Part shown: positions 6,388 to 13,815 of the stretch, piece after piece
Layout of the letters: every line of letters starts with the position of its first letter
Numbering within the stretch: position 1 is the stretch's first letter
Assembly: GCA_000434055.1 (NCBI GenBank)
Contig: HF999645.1
Location: 14,863-31,950 of the forward strand
Direction: 5' to 3'
Origin: Ruminococcus sp. CAG:488
GTDB taxonomy: Bacteria; Bacillota; Clostridia; Oscillospirales; Acutalibacteraceae
DNA length: 17,088 bases
Position numbers and translations under genes: made by a program
Notes under the pieces: generated by a model
The model's database searches: none
Told to the model about the DNA's origin: nothing
Seen by the model: only the letters and a program-made list of their open reading frames with translations

Positions 6388-7029
6388 TTAAAGCATCGAG
6401 CAGCCAAAGCTGTTGATGAGTGCGTCAATGCGCTCACCCTTCTTGCAAAGAGGACATTCCATAGCTGAATGGCTCTCATATTCGGGCAGGTCGTGAGGAT
6501 CGAATACCGATACAACGGGGAAGTTTTCACACTCTTTCATTGTTGCGAAAATAGAAGCGATTCCGACCGGTGTACCCGCATAATAACGGATGGCTTCAAA
6601 TGCGTTCTGAGCCGTGCTGCCGGTAACGACCGAAGCGGCAAGGATAAGAACCTGCTTGCCCTGAATCATCTGAACAATGTTGTCACGGAACATGAGCTGG
6701 TTGCTTGCCGTGTACTCGGGAGCGAGAATATTGATTGCTCTGTTTGCGTTGATGCTTGCAAGGTCATTCTTCGTCAGCTCGCTTGCAAGACATGTACCGA
6801 TAACCTCTGTGCCGTCAAGGCAAAGAATTGTGTCGATCTCCGTATGGAGCTTGTAGTTCGGGGCAATTGCTTTTGCAACTGCCTTCGCCTCGGAAAGACA
6901 TGATTTCTGCGAGGTGATGTCTATATAATAATTCAAGTGGCTTCTTCCTGCCACAAAATGACCCTTGTAGCCGCTGAGATAGAGGTTCGGGGTCTTTGTT
7001 CCAATCTTAAACTTTTCACTTAATGCCAT
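6388..7029 (-). CDS. Phosphoribosyltransferase-fold protein (orotate PRTase-like) with altered PRPP motif
   Basis: 213-residue protein with the type I phosphoribosyltransferase layout. It has a central substrate-side motif C-L-D-G-T-E-V-I-G-T (70-79) and a PRPP-loop equivalent, L-I-L-A-A-S-V-V-T-G-S-T, at 128-139. The phosphate-gripping T-G-S-T is kept, but the two acidic residues that normally precede it and bind the ribose hydroxyls are A131 and A132. The C terminus adds C-P-L-C-K-K-G (192-198) and C210, a possible metal or redox site not found in classical OPRTases. Ribosome site GAGAGGAGA lies just upstream of ATG 7029. It follows the serine ammonia-lyase gene by about 110 bp and has its own promoter. 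Either it is a divergent enzyme or a non-catalytic nucleotide-binding protein; I cannot decide from sequence. Confidence 0.7.
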   Translation of the reverse strand: MALSEKFKIGTKTPNLYLSGYKGHFVAGRSHLNYYIDITSQKSCLSEAKAVAKAIAPNYKLHTEIDTILCLDGTEVIGTCLASELTKNDLASINANRAINILAPEYTASNQLMFRDNIVQMIQGKQVLILAASVVTGSTAQNAFEAIRYYAGTPVGIASIFATMKECENFPVVSVFDPHDLPEYESHSAMECPLCKKGERIDALINSFGCSML

Positions 7030-7084
7030 AATGCTTCTCCTCTCTCTGTCGGCCGAATTCTCAGCCGCTTATATGGTACTTTCT

Positions 7085-7113
7085 ATTTTATCACGCCGCA
7101 GAAATAAATGCAA
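7085..7113 (-). promoter_or_regulatory. Promoter of the phosphoribosyltransferase-fold gene
   Basis: On the minus strand TTGCAT (7108-7113), 17-bp spacer, TAAAAT (7085-7090). The transcription start would be near 7078, giving a leader of about 50 nt. No terminator is visible between it and the serine ammonia-lyase gene, so read-through from that gene is also possible. Confidence 0.6.
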
Positions 7114-7140
7114 TATTTACGGCAGACAAATATACAAAAT

Positions 7141-8355
7141 TTATTTAATGTTTAATGTTGCCAGTCCGCCTTCGGCGGTTTCTCTGTAGCGTCCGGGGAT
7201 ATCCTTGCCCGTCATTCTCATGACCTCGATGACCTCATCGACGGAAATTTTTCTTGTGTCGCTCAAAAAGCTTGCGAGGCTGACGGCATTTATTGCCCTC
7301 ATTGCCGCAACGGCATTGCGCTCAATGCACGGAATCTGAACCAGTCCGCAAATCGGATCACAGGTCAGTCCGAGGTGGTGTTCAATTGCAATTTCAGCGG
7401 CATACTCTATTTTATCCATTTCAAGAGAGAAAAGCTCGCCGAGTGCGGCAGAAGCCATTGCACACGCCGTTCCTATCTCCGCCTGACAGCCGCATTCACT
7501 GCCCGAAATCGAAGCGTTGGTCTTTACCAGATTACCGATTATTCCGCCCGTTTCAAGTGCACGGACTATCTCAAGGTCGGTATAACCCCTTTTCATCTGC
7601 TGATAATACAACACCGACGGCATAACACCTGCCGAGCCGCAGGTCGGGGCTGTTACGATGACCTCTCCGTCCGCATTCTGCTCGCTTACGGCGAATGCAT
7701 AGGCGGAAACAACGCGGTTTTCCTTGGTTTGAGCGCTCTCGTCGATATGCTGATGAGAATAGAGCTTTTTCGCCTTTCTCTTGACGTTCAGTCCGCCCGG
7801 GAGAACTCCCTCGGTTTCAAGACCGATATGGATACTCAACTTCATCTGATTCCAGATCTTCATGAGATAATCTCTAATCTCGATTCCCTCAACCTCCTCG
7901 ACATACTGCCAAAGCTTCATGTGATTTTTTCTGCAATGCTCGGCAATCTCGGAAAAGGTTGACAGCCCGTAAATTTTCGGCGGATCGACATTTTTGTAAC
8001 CGACGATTTCAATTTTTCCGCCTCCGACGCTGAGAACACGGATTCTTTTAATTTCAACGCCGTCCTTATAGGCGATCAGGTCCATTGTGTTGGGATGCGG
8101 AAGCTCAAGTTCTTCATTGTTGAAAATAACATCGCAAGGGGTAGGGTCAAATGTGACTTTGATAACCTTGTCCGTGCCGTGACCGACTCCCGTTTTTGAG
8201 AGTGAGCCATAGAGAATTGCTTCAAAACGGTCGGCTTTCGGATTGTGCTCTTTAAAAATCTTGCACGCCTTTTCGGGACCCATAGTGTGCGAGCTTGACG
8301 GACCTCTGCCGATTTTGTAAAGCTCCTTTAGAGATTCCATTTTTTTAACTTCCAT
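7141..8355 (-). CDS. sdaA: L-serine ammonia-lyase, iron-sulfur type, single chain
   Basis: Deaminates L-serine to pyruvate and ammonia with a [4Fe-4S] cluster; cytoplasmic and oxygen-sensitive. 404 residues join the beta part (1 to about 160, with G-P-S-S-S-H-T-M-G-P at 18-27) and the alpha part (from about 165) that many Firmicutes encode as separate SdaAB and SdaAA. The A-P-T-C-G-S-A-G loop is at 236-243. Cluster ligands are probably C290, C332 and C343: their spacing of 42 and 11 equals that of the three cluster cysteines I recall for the Legionella enzyme. The shorter length than E. coli SdaA (about 454) is common in anaerobes. ATG 8355 is preferred over the Met at codon 6 because AGGGG lies 7 nt upstream. 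No downstream terminator is visible. Confidence 0.93.
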   Translation of the reverse strand: MEVKKMESLKELYKIGRGPSSSHTMGPEKACKIFKEHNPKADRFEAILYGSLSKTGVGHGTDKVIKVTFDPTPCDVIFNNEELELPHPNTMDLIAYKDGVEIKRIRVLSVGGGKIEIVGYKNVDPPKIYGLSTFSEIAEHCRKNHMKLWQYVEEVEGIEIRDYLMKIWNQMKLSIHIGLETEGVLPGGLNVKRKAKKLYSHQHIDESAQTKENRVVSAYAFAVSEQNADGEVIVTAPTCGSAGVMPSVLYYQQMKRGYTDLEIVRALETGGIIGNLVKTNASISGSECGCQAEIGTACAMASAALGELFSLEMDKIEYAAEIAIEHHLGLTCDPICGLVQIPCIERNAVAAMRAINAVSLASFLSDTRKISVDEVIEVMRMTGKDIPGRYRETAEGGLATLNIK

Positions 8356-8379
8356 AAAAACACCCCTCTATTTTATACT

Positions 8380-8408
8380 ATACTATCATTTTGTCCGTTT
8401 TTTTTCAA
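8380..8408 (-). promoter_or_regulatory. Promoter of the serine ammonia-lyase gene
   Basis: On the minus strand TTGAAA (8403-8408), 17-bp spacer, TAGTAT (8380-8385). Start would be near 8373, giving a very short leader of about 18 nt containing the GAGGGG ribosome site. Confidence 0.6.
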
Positions 8409-8673
8409 TAGAAATACGGCGAAAAATAAAAATTTTATGAAGAAATGCTTTTTAGAATTGTTAAATTGCTTAAAGGTCATTTCTTGTCATCGTTCGGCCT
8501 TGATCCTATGCTGTCACGACACATATGAACAGTTCTTTATCACAGCAAATTGCAGACTGCGATATGGCATCGTTACAAGTTTTTTTGCCATAAAGTCGGA
8601 AGCGAATATATTTGACTGTGAGGAAGCCTTTGTTTTTCTCACCTCGGTTTTTGTAAAAAAAATATATAATTAC
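8409..8673. other. Intergenic stretch between two divergent promoters, no supported gene
   Basis: AT-rich spacer between the minus-strand promoter at 8380-8408 and the plus-strand promoter at 8674-8702. An 84-codon open frame (8437-8691, +) has no ribosome site, a Cys/Phe-rich composition unlike its neighbours, and runs into the downstream -35, so I do not call it. A weak inverted pair TATGGC/GCCATA (near 8565-8595) is the only structure noted. I see no clear catabolite-repression box by eye. Confidence 0.5.
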
Positions 8674-8702
8674 TTGTATAATCTTTTTTAATATGGTATG
8701 AT
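8674..8702 (+). promoter_or_regulatory. Promoter of the two-glycosidase operon
   Basis: TTGTAT (8674-8679), 17-bp spacer, TATGAT (8697-8702), with TGG directly before the -10 as an extended element. Expected start is near 8709. GGAGGA at 8720-8725 then serves ATG 8735. Confidence 0.65.
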
Positions 8703-8734
8703 AAACTGAATATAATTATGGAGGAAAATATCAT

Positions 8735-10450
8735 ATGATCAATATACCCCGTCCGGAGCATCCGAATCCGCAGTTTCAGCGCAGAGAGTGGCTGAACCTC
8801 AACGGAAAGTGGAGCTTTGAAATCGACAAGTCCAAGAGCGGTCTTGCTAAGAAATATTACGAGCCGCAGACAAAGCTTGAAAGAACAATAAACGTTCCTT
8901 TCTGCCCCGAGAGCGTGCTTTCGGGAGTTGAGTACAAGGACTTCATGGATGCCGTTTGGTATCAGAGAGAATTTACCGTTCCCGAGAAGTTTGCCGATCT
9001 GAGAACAATTCTTCACTTCGGTGCGGTTGATTATAAGGCTACCGTGTATGTGAACGGCAAGGAGGTCGGCACGCATAGGGGCGGCTACATCTCGTTTGAA
9101 TTCGATATCACGGACTATCTCAACGGCGGCACAAACGTTCTGACGGTTTACGCCGAGGACGATACAAGAAATCCCCTTCAGCCGAGAGGAAAGCAGAGCG
9201 AGGAGTATTATTCTCACGGCTGTGATTACACAAGGACAACGGGTATATGGCAAACGGTTTGGCTTGAGTTTGTTCCCGATTCGAGAATCAAGAGCATCAA
9301 GGTTTTCCCAAACGTTGAAAACTGCTCTGTTGATATTCAGGCAGAGGTCATCGGCACCGGCAAGTTTGAAGCTCTTGCCCTCTATCAGGAGAGAATCATG
9401 GGTGCGGCAAGCGTTGAGACTGAGGGAGGTTTGATAACCGCTCACCTTGACCTTAAAGAGGCTTATCTCTGGGAGGTCGGCGAGGGCAGACTTTATGATC
9501 TTGAGCTTCGCTTTAACGAGGATAAGGTTGACAGCTATTTCGGCCTTCGTGACGTAAAGCTCGACGGTCAGAAGTTCCTTATCAACGGCAAATCCGTTTT
9601 CCAGCGTCTTGTTCTCGACCAGGGCTTCTATCCCGACGGAATTTACACCGCTCCGAGCGAGGAAGCCATGATCAAAGATATTCAGATATCTCTTGATGTC
9701 GGCTTCAACGGCGCAAGACTTCACGAGAAGATTTTTGAGCCGAGATTCCTTTATAATTGTGACAAGATGGGCTACATTGTGTGGGGCGAATACCCGAACT
9801 GGGGACTTGACCATTCCAATCCGAACATTGTTTATTCCGTAATTCCGGAGTGGATCGAGGAGGTTGAGCGTGATTTTAATCACCCGGCAATCATCGGCTG
9901 GTGTCCGCTCAATGAAACATGGGACTATGACGGAAGAAAGCAGTTCGACGATGCTCTTGCTCTCATTTATAAGACGACAAAGGCACTCGATAAGACCCGT
10001 CCGTGTATTGATACAAGCGGCAACTTCCATGTTATCACCGATATTTTTGACCTTCATGACTATGAGCAGGATCCGAAGGTATTCAAGGAGCATTTCGATA
10101 TGCTCATGACCGAAGGTAAGCTCTACGATAACCATGAGCGCCGTCAGAAATACACCGGCGGCCCGACCTTCATCAGCGAATACGGCGGAATCCGCTGGTC
10201 TGTTAACGAAAATGAACAGAACGCATGGGGCTATGGCAATGCACCGAAGAACAAGTATGAATTTATTGAGCGCTACAAGGGCCTCACGGACGCATTGCTT
10301 GACAATGACAGGATGTTCGGATTCTGCTATACTCAGCTTTACGACGTTGAGCAGGAGCAGAACGGACTCTACACATATTCGAGAAAGCCGAAGTTCGAAA
10401 CATCGATCTTCCGCGCGATTAACTCAAGAAAGGCTAAAATCGAGCTTTGA
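8735..10450 (+). CDS. Glycoside hydrolase family 2 protein (exo-beta-glycosidase, substrate unresolved)
   Basis: 571-residue retaining glycosidase, cytoplasmic (no signal peptide). An N-terminal jelly-roll sugar-binding domain (about 1-185, with L-N-G-K-W-S-F and W-Y-Q-R-E-F-T-V-P) is followed by an Ig-like domain (about 185-275) and a TIM barrel to the end. The acid/base is E394 in P-L-N-E-T-W and the nucleophile E482 in F-I-S-E-Y-G-G. The beta-glucuronidase N-K-K-G signature for the carboxylate is not seen near the C terminus (Q-N-G-L-Y-T-Y instead), so a glucuronidase is unlikely. Beta-galactosidase or a related pyranosidase is the best guess. It is about half LacZ length, lacking the extra domains. 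Start ATG 8735 with GGAGGA 9 nt upstream. First gene of an operon with lacZ 14 nt downstream. Confidence 0.87.
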   Translation: MINIPRPEHPNPQFQRREWLNLNGKWSFEIDKSKSGLAKKYYEPQTKLERTINVPFCPESVLSGVEYKDFMDAVWYQREFTVPEKFADLRTILHFGAVDYKATVYVNGKEVGTHRGGYISFEFDITDYLNGGTNVLTVYAEDDTRNPLQPRGKQSEEYYSHGCDYTRTTGIWQTVWLEFVPDSRIKSIKVFPNVENCSVDIQAEVIGTGKFEALALYQERIMGAASVETEGGLITAHLDLKEAYLWEVGEGRLYDLELRFNEDKVDSYFGLRDVKLDGQKFLINGKSVFQRLVLDQGFYPDGIYTAPSEEAMIKDIQISLDVGFNGARLHEKIFEPRFLYNCDKMGYIVWGEYPNWGLDHSNPNIVYSVIPEWIEEVERDFNHPAIIGWCPLNETWDYDGRKQFDDALALIYKTTKALDKTRPCIDTSGNFHVITDIFDLHDYEQDPKVFKEHFDMLMTEGKLYDNHERRQKYTGGPTFISEYGGIRWSVNENEQNAWGYGNAPKNKYEFIERYKGLTDALLDNDRMFGFCYTQLYDVEQEQNGLYTYSRKPKFETSIFRAINSRKAKIEL

Positions 10451-10464
10451 TCGGAGGAAAACCA

Positions 10465-13400
10465 ATGCTGAATATACCAAAATACTACGAGGATCCGACA
10501 ACCTTACATGTCGGCTGTGAAGAACCTCACGCATATTTCATTCCCTATCTCAATGAGGAGAACGCTCTCACAAAGTCGAGAGAGGAGTCAAAATATTTTC
10601 AGCTTCTTAACGGCGAATGGGATTTCAGATTTTATAATACGATAATTGACGTTGAGGACGGCTTTTACGCCGCAGATTATGAAATTAACGGCAATTATGA
10701 CAAAATAAAGGTCCCGATGAACTGGCAAATGGCGCTCGACAAGGGCTATGACGCTCCGAACTACACCAATTCGGACTACCCATATCCCTGCGATCCGCCG
10801 TATGTCCCCGACGACAACCCGTGCGGAATTTATATCCGTGACTTTGATATTGATGAGAACGACCTTTCACGTGACCTTTTTCTCAACTTTGAGGGTGTCG
10901 ATTCCTGCTTTTATCTTTGGATAAACGGCAAATTTGTCGGCTACAGTCAGGTCAGCCACATGACGAGCGAGTTCAATATCAATGATTTTGTTCAAGCAGG
11001 TTCAAACAGACTTGCAATGCTTGTGCTCAAGTGGTGCGACGGCTCATATCTTGAGGATCAGGATATGTGGCGAATGAGCGGAATCTTCCGTGATGTTTAT
11101 ATTCTCAAAAGAAGCCGCAGAGGCAGAATCCGTGATTTTTACGTCACAACCGAGCTTAAAAAGAAATACACGAAATGTATTATGAGCGTGGATCTTGACC
11201 TTGTCGGTGACAGAGAGGTCAGCTACCGCCTTGTTTCGCCCCACGGCGAAAGCATTGACTCGGGTGAAAGCGTCAACGGTAAGATAAAAATCAAGTTCGA
11301 TAATCCGATTCTTTGGAGCGATGAAGATCCGCTGCTCTATGATCTTATTCTTGACGTTTCCGATGAGGTCGTACTCGTTAAGGTCGGTATCAAGGATCTT
11401 GTTATCTCAAAGTCTGTTCTTTATCTCAACGGACAGAAGATTAAAATCAAGGGTGTTAACCGCCATGATTCTCACCCGCTTTACGGCCATGCAACGCCGA
11501 TTGAGCACGTTCTCGAGGATCTTTATATCTTCAAGCGTCACAATGTCAATGCCGTCCGTACCTCGCATTATCCGAACGACCCGAGATTTTTGGAGATGTG
11601 CGATCAGCTCGGCTTCATGGTAATTGACGAATCCGACCTTGAGGCTCACGGATTCTCGACCTCGATTGACGGCTTCTTCTTTGAGCGTTGGAGCCTTCTT
11701 GCGAACGATCCGGCATGGAAAGAAGCATATATCGACAGAGCACGCAAACTTTTTGAACGTGATAAGAACCATGTTTCGGTTATTTTCTGGTCGCTTGGCA
11801 ATGAATCCGGATGCGGCGATAACCATCAGGCAATGTATGACTTTATCAAGTCACGTAATAAGAACGTAATCGTTCACTATGAGAACGCAAACTATCGCTA
11901 CTCCGAGCTTGCCGGTAAGTTCCTCGGCAACTGCTCCGACGTTGAAAGCTGGATGTATCCCTCAATCGAAAAGTGCAAGGAAATCCTTTCGAGCAAAAAG
12001 CGCAAAAACAAGCCGCTCTATCTCTGCGAATACTGCCATGCGATGGGCAACGGACCGGGAGATCTCGGTGACTATTGGGAGCTTATTGACTCCGACGACA
12101 AATTCTGCGGCGGCTGTATCTGGGAGTACACGGATCATTCCGTAGCAATTCCCGACGGCAACGGCAAATATAAATACACCTACGGCGGCGATTTCGGCGA
12201 TATGCCGAATGCGGGCAACTTCTGCGTTGACGGCCTCGTTTATCCCGACAGAACGCCGCACACGGGATTTGAGGAAGCGAAGTACGTTTATCAGCCTTTC
12301 TTTGCAGAATATGCAGGCAACGGCAACGTTTCAATCAAGAACCGCAACTTCTTCAAGGGCCTTGACGATGTAGGCATAAACTGGGAAATCAAATCAAACG
12401 GCAAGCTTATTGCTTCGGGTGAAGTCTCGGGACTTATGCTCATGCCGAGAGAGAAAAAGGATTTTTCAATCTTCGACCCGTCGGCATACAGCTTTACAGG
12501 TGAGACATATCTCACGCTTCACTTTGTCAACAGGACGGACAAGCTCTGGGCAAAGGCAGGCTACGAGATAGGACTTAAACAGTTCAGACTTGAGTCAATT
12601 CCGACAGGCAAAGCTGCGCTTGCGACGACCGCAATGACGGTAAACGACGGCGAAAGATATGTAGAAATAGGTGTCGGCAGTGTTAAATATGTTTTCGACA
12701 AGGCTTACGGCAAGCTCAATAAGATAAGCTGCGACGATACGGAGCTTATCTCGAAGCCCGTTGAAATTAACCTTTACAGAGCATATATCGACAACGATTC
12801 TCAGTATTACAGAGAAAAATGGTACAAGGTCGGCATGGAAAAGCTCGGTCAGAAGTGCCGTTCGCTTAATGTGACAAAATCAGACGATAAGGTTGAAATT
12901 ACCGTTGATCTTGCAATCGGTGTTTACACATTTGAGCCGATATTTGAGGGTAAGGTTACTTACACGTTCCTCCCGGACTCAAGCGTTCTCGTTAACGTCA
13001 ACGGCAAGAAGGCGGAGAGAATGGATATTCTGCCGAGAATCGGACTTCAGCTCATCATGCCCGAAGGCTTCGAGAACTATGAATATTTCGGTTACGGCCC
13101 CAAGGAGAGCTACATCGACAAGAAGCGTTATACTTATGTTGACGACTTCACAACGACAGTAACGGAAAACTTTGAGCACTATGTCCGTCCACAGGAGAAT
13201 TCAAGTCATTACGGCTGCAAGTGGGCAAAGGTTACAAACGAGAGCGGCATCGGATTTATATGCCGAGCCGAGGATTTCGACAGCTTCTCATCAAATGCTC
13301 AGCACTTTACGCCGCAGATGATTCGTGAGGCAAAGCACGATTACGAGCTTGAACCGATGAAAGAGACGGTATTAAGCATCGACTATAAGATGACCGGAAC

Positions 13401-13521
13401 GGGCTCGGGAGCGTGCGGTCCGGATATCGACCCGAAATACAGCGTGAACGACAAAACGTTCAACTTCACATTCAAAATTCTTCCGACAAACACGAACGGC
13501 ATCGACCCGTTCACGGTATAA
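10465..13521 (+). CDS. lacZ: LacZ-type beta-galactosidase (GH2)
   Basis: Hydrolyses beta-galactosides such as lactose to galactose plus glucose; cytoplasmic. 1018 residues, close to E. coli LacZ (1024), with the five-domain order: jelly-roll, Ig-like, TIM barrel, second Ig-like and the beta-galactosidase small-chain domain (about 735-1010). The acid/base is E447 in L-G-N-E-S-G and the nucleophile E522 in L-C-E-Y-C-H-A-M-G-N. The segment N-R-H-D-S-H-P, just past the barrel start, also matches the family. I chose ATG 10465: GGAGG at 10453-10457 is 7 nt upstream, while an in-frame TTG at 10447 would lie before that site. It shares the promoter at 8674-8702 with the preceding glycosidase, and a terminator follows. 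No permease or lac repressor gene is in the window. Confidence 0.95.
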   Translation: MLNIPKYYEDPTTLHVGCEEPHAYFIPYLNEENALTKSREESKYFQLLNGEWDFRFYNTIIDVEDGFYAADYEINGNYDKIKVPMNWQMALDKGYDAPNYTNSDYPYPCDPPYVPDDNPCGIYIRDFDIDENDLSRDLFLNFEGVDSCFYLWINGKFVGYSQVSHMTSEFNINDFVQAGSNRLAMLVLKWCDGSYLEDQDMWRMSGIFRDVYILKRSRRGRIRDFYVTTELKKKYTKCIMSVDLDLVGDREVSYRLVSPHGESIDSGESVNGKIKIKFDNPILWSDEDPLLYDLILDVSDEVVLVKVGIKDLVISKSVLYLNGQKIKIKGVNRHDSHPLYGHATPIEHVLEDLYIFKRHNVNAVRTSHYPNDPRFLEMCDQLGFMVIDESDLEAHGFSTSIDGFFFERWSLLANDPAWKEAYIDRARKLFERDKNHVSVIFWSLGNESGCGDNHQAMYDFIKSRNKNVIVHYENANYRYSELAGKFLGNCSDVESWMYPSIEKCKEILSSKKRKNKPLYLCEYCHAMGNGPGDLGDYWELIDSDDKFCGGCIWEYTDHSVAIPDGNGKYKYTYGGDFGDMPNAGNFCVDGLVYPDRTPHTGFEEAKYVYQPFFAEYAGNGNVSIKNRNFFKGLDDVGINWEIKSNGKLIASGEVSGLMLMPREKKDFSIFDPSAYSFTGETYLTLHFVNRTDKLWAKAGYEIGLKQFRLESIPTGKAALATTAMTVNDGERYVEIGVGSVKYVFDKAYGKLNKISCDDTELISKPVEINLYRAYIDNDSQYYREKWYKVGMEKLGQKCRSLNVTKSDDKVEITVDLAIGVYTFEPIFEGKVTYTFLPDSSVLVNVNGKKAERMDILPRIGLQLIMPEGFENYEYFGYGPKESYIDKKRYTYVDDFTTTVTENFEHYVRPQENSSHYGCKWAKVTNESGIGFICRAEDFDSFSSNAQHFTPQMIREAKHDYELEPMKETVLSIDYKMTGTGSGACGPDIDPKYSVNDKTFNFTFKILPTNTNGIDPFTV

Positions 13522-13527
13522 AAAATT

Positions 13528-13563
13528 ATCACCCTTCGCCTTAGATGCGGAGGGTGATTTTTT
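13528..13563. terminator. Bidirectional terminator between lacZ and copZ
   Basis: Arms ATCACCCT (13528-13535) and AGGGTGAT (13551-13558), extended by a T-G and three more pairs (13536-13539 with 13547-13550), with a 7-nt loop and T6 at 13558-13563. A5 then TT on the other side (13521-13527) gives a T-run for the minus-strand transcript, so it can end both the lacZ and copA-copZ messages. Confidence 0.88.
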
Positions 13564-13572
13564 GTCTTGTTG

Positions 13573-13803
13573 TTATTTTATATCCGTGAAGCTGTAGCCG
13601 AGGTCCTCAACTGCGGATTTGAGAATCGCATTGTCAACGTCCTTCTTGAGCTTAACAACAGCTTTTTTATTCTCAAGGTCAACCTTGGCGTTTGCAACTC
13701 CCGAAACGCAGGAGAGCGCCTTTTCAACCTTGGCGGCGCAGTGCATACAGCTCATGCCGTCGATATAAACTTCCTTTGTAATTTTTTCTTTACCGAATAA
13801 CAT
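13573..13803 (-). CDS. copZ: CopZ-like copper chaperone (HMA domain)
   Basis: 76-residue heavy-metal-associated domain. It binds Cu(I) through G-M-S-C-M-H-C (C19, C22) and hands it to the CopA pump; cytoplasmic. The beta-alpha-beta-beta-alpha-beta pattern is complete and ends L-G-Y-S-F. A basic N-terminal extension of about ten residues precedes the domain. Start ATG 13803 has a strong AAGGAGG 7 nt upstream that overlaps the copA stop codon, so the two are almost certainly co-transcribed and coupled. The order copA then copZ fits a copper-export unit. A role for other soft metals cannot be excluded, but the paired ATPase has copper-type motifs. Confidence 0.9.
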   Translation of the reverse strand: MLFGKEKITKEVYIDGMSCMHCAAKVEKALSCVSGVANAKVDLENKKAVVKLKKDVDNAILKSAVEDLGYSFTDIK

Positions 13804-13815
13804 ATTGAGTCCTCC

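Noticed and set aside
8550..8600. Inverted pair TATGGC/GCCATA as an operator or terminator
   Set aside because: Only 6 bp with an 18-nt loop and no T-run after it; expected by chance in this composition.
8437..8691. 84-codon open frame on the plus strand between sdaA and the GH2 operon
   Set aside because: No ribosome site, no recognisable motif, and its end overlaps the -35 of a good promoter; it is consistent with chance in AT-rich spacer.
8639..10135. 498-codon minus-strand open frame opposite the first GH2 gene
   Set aside because: It is the antisense shadow of a clearly conserved GH2 gene with both catalytic residues, and encodes no recognisable domain.
10447..10464. TTG start for lacZ, 18 nt upstream of the chosen ATG
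   Set aside because: The GGAGG ribosome site (10453-10457) lies downstream of this TTG and is well placed for ATG 10465.
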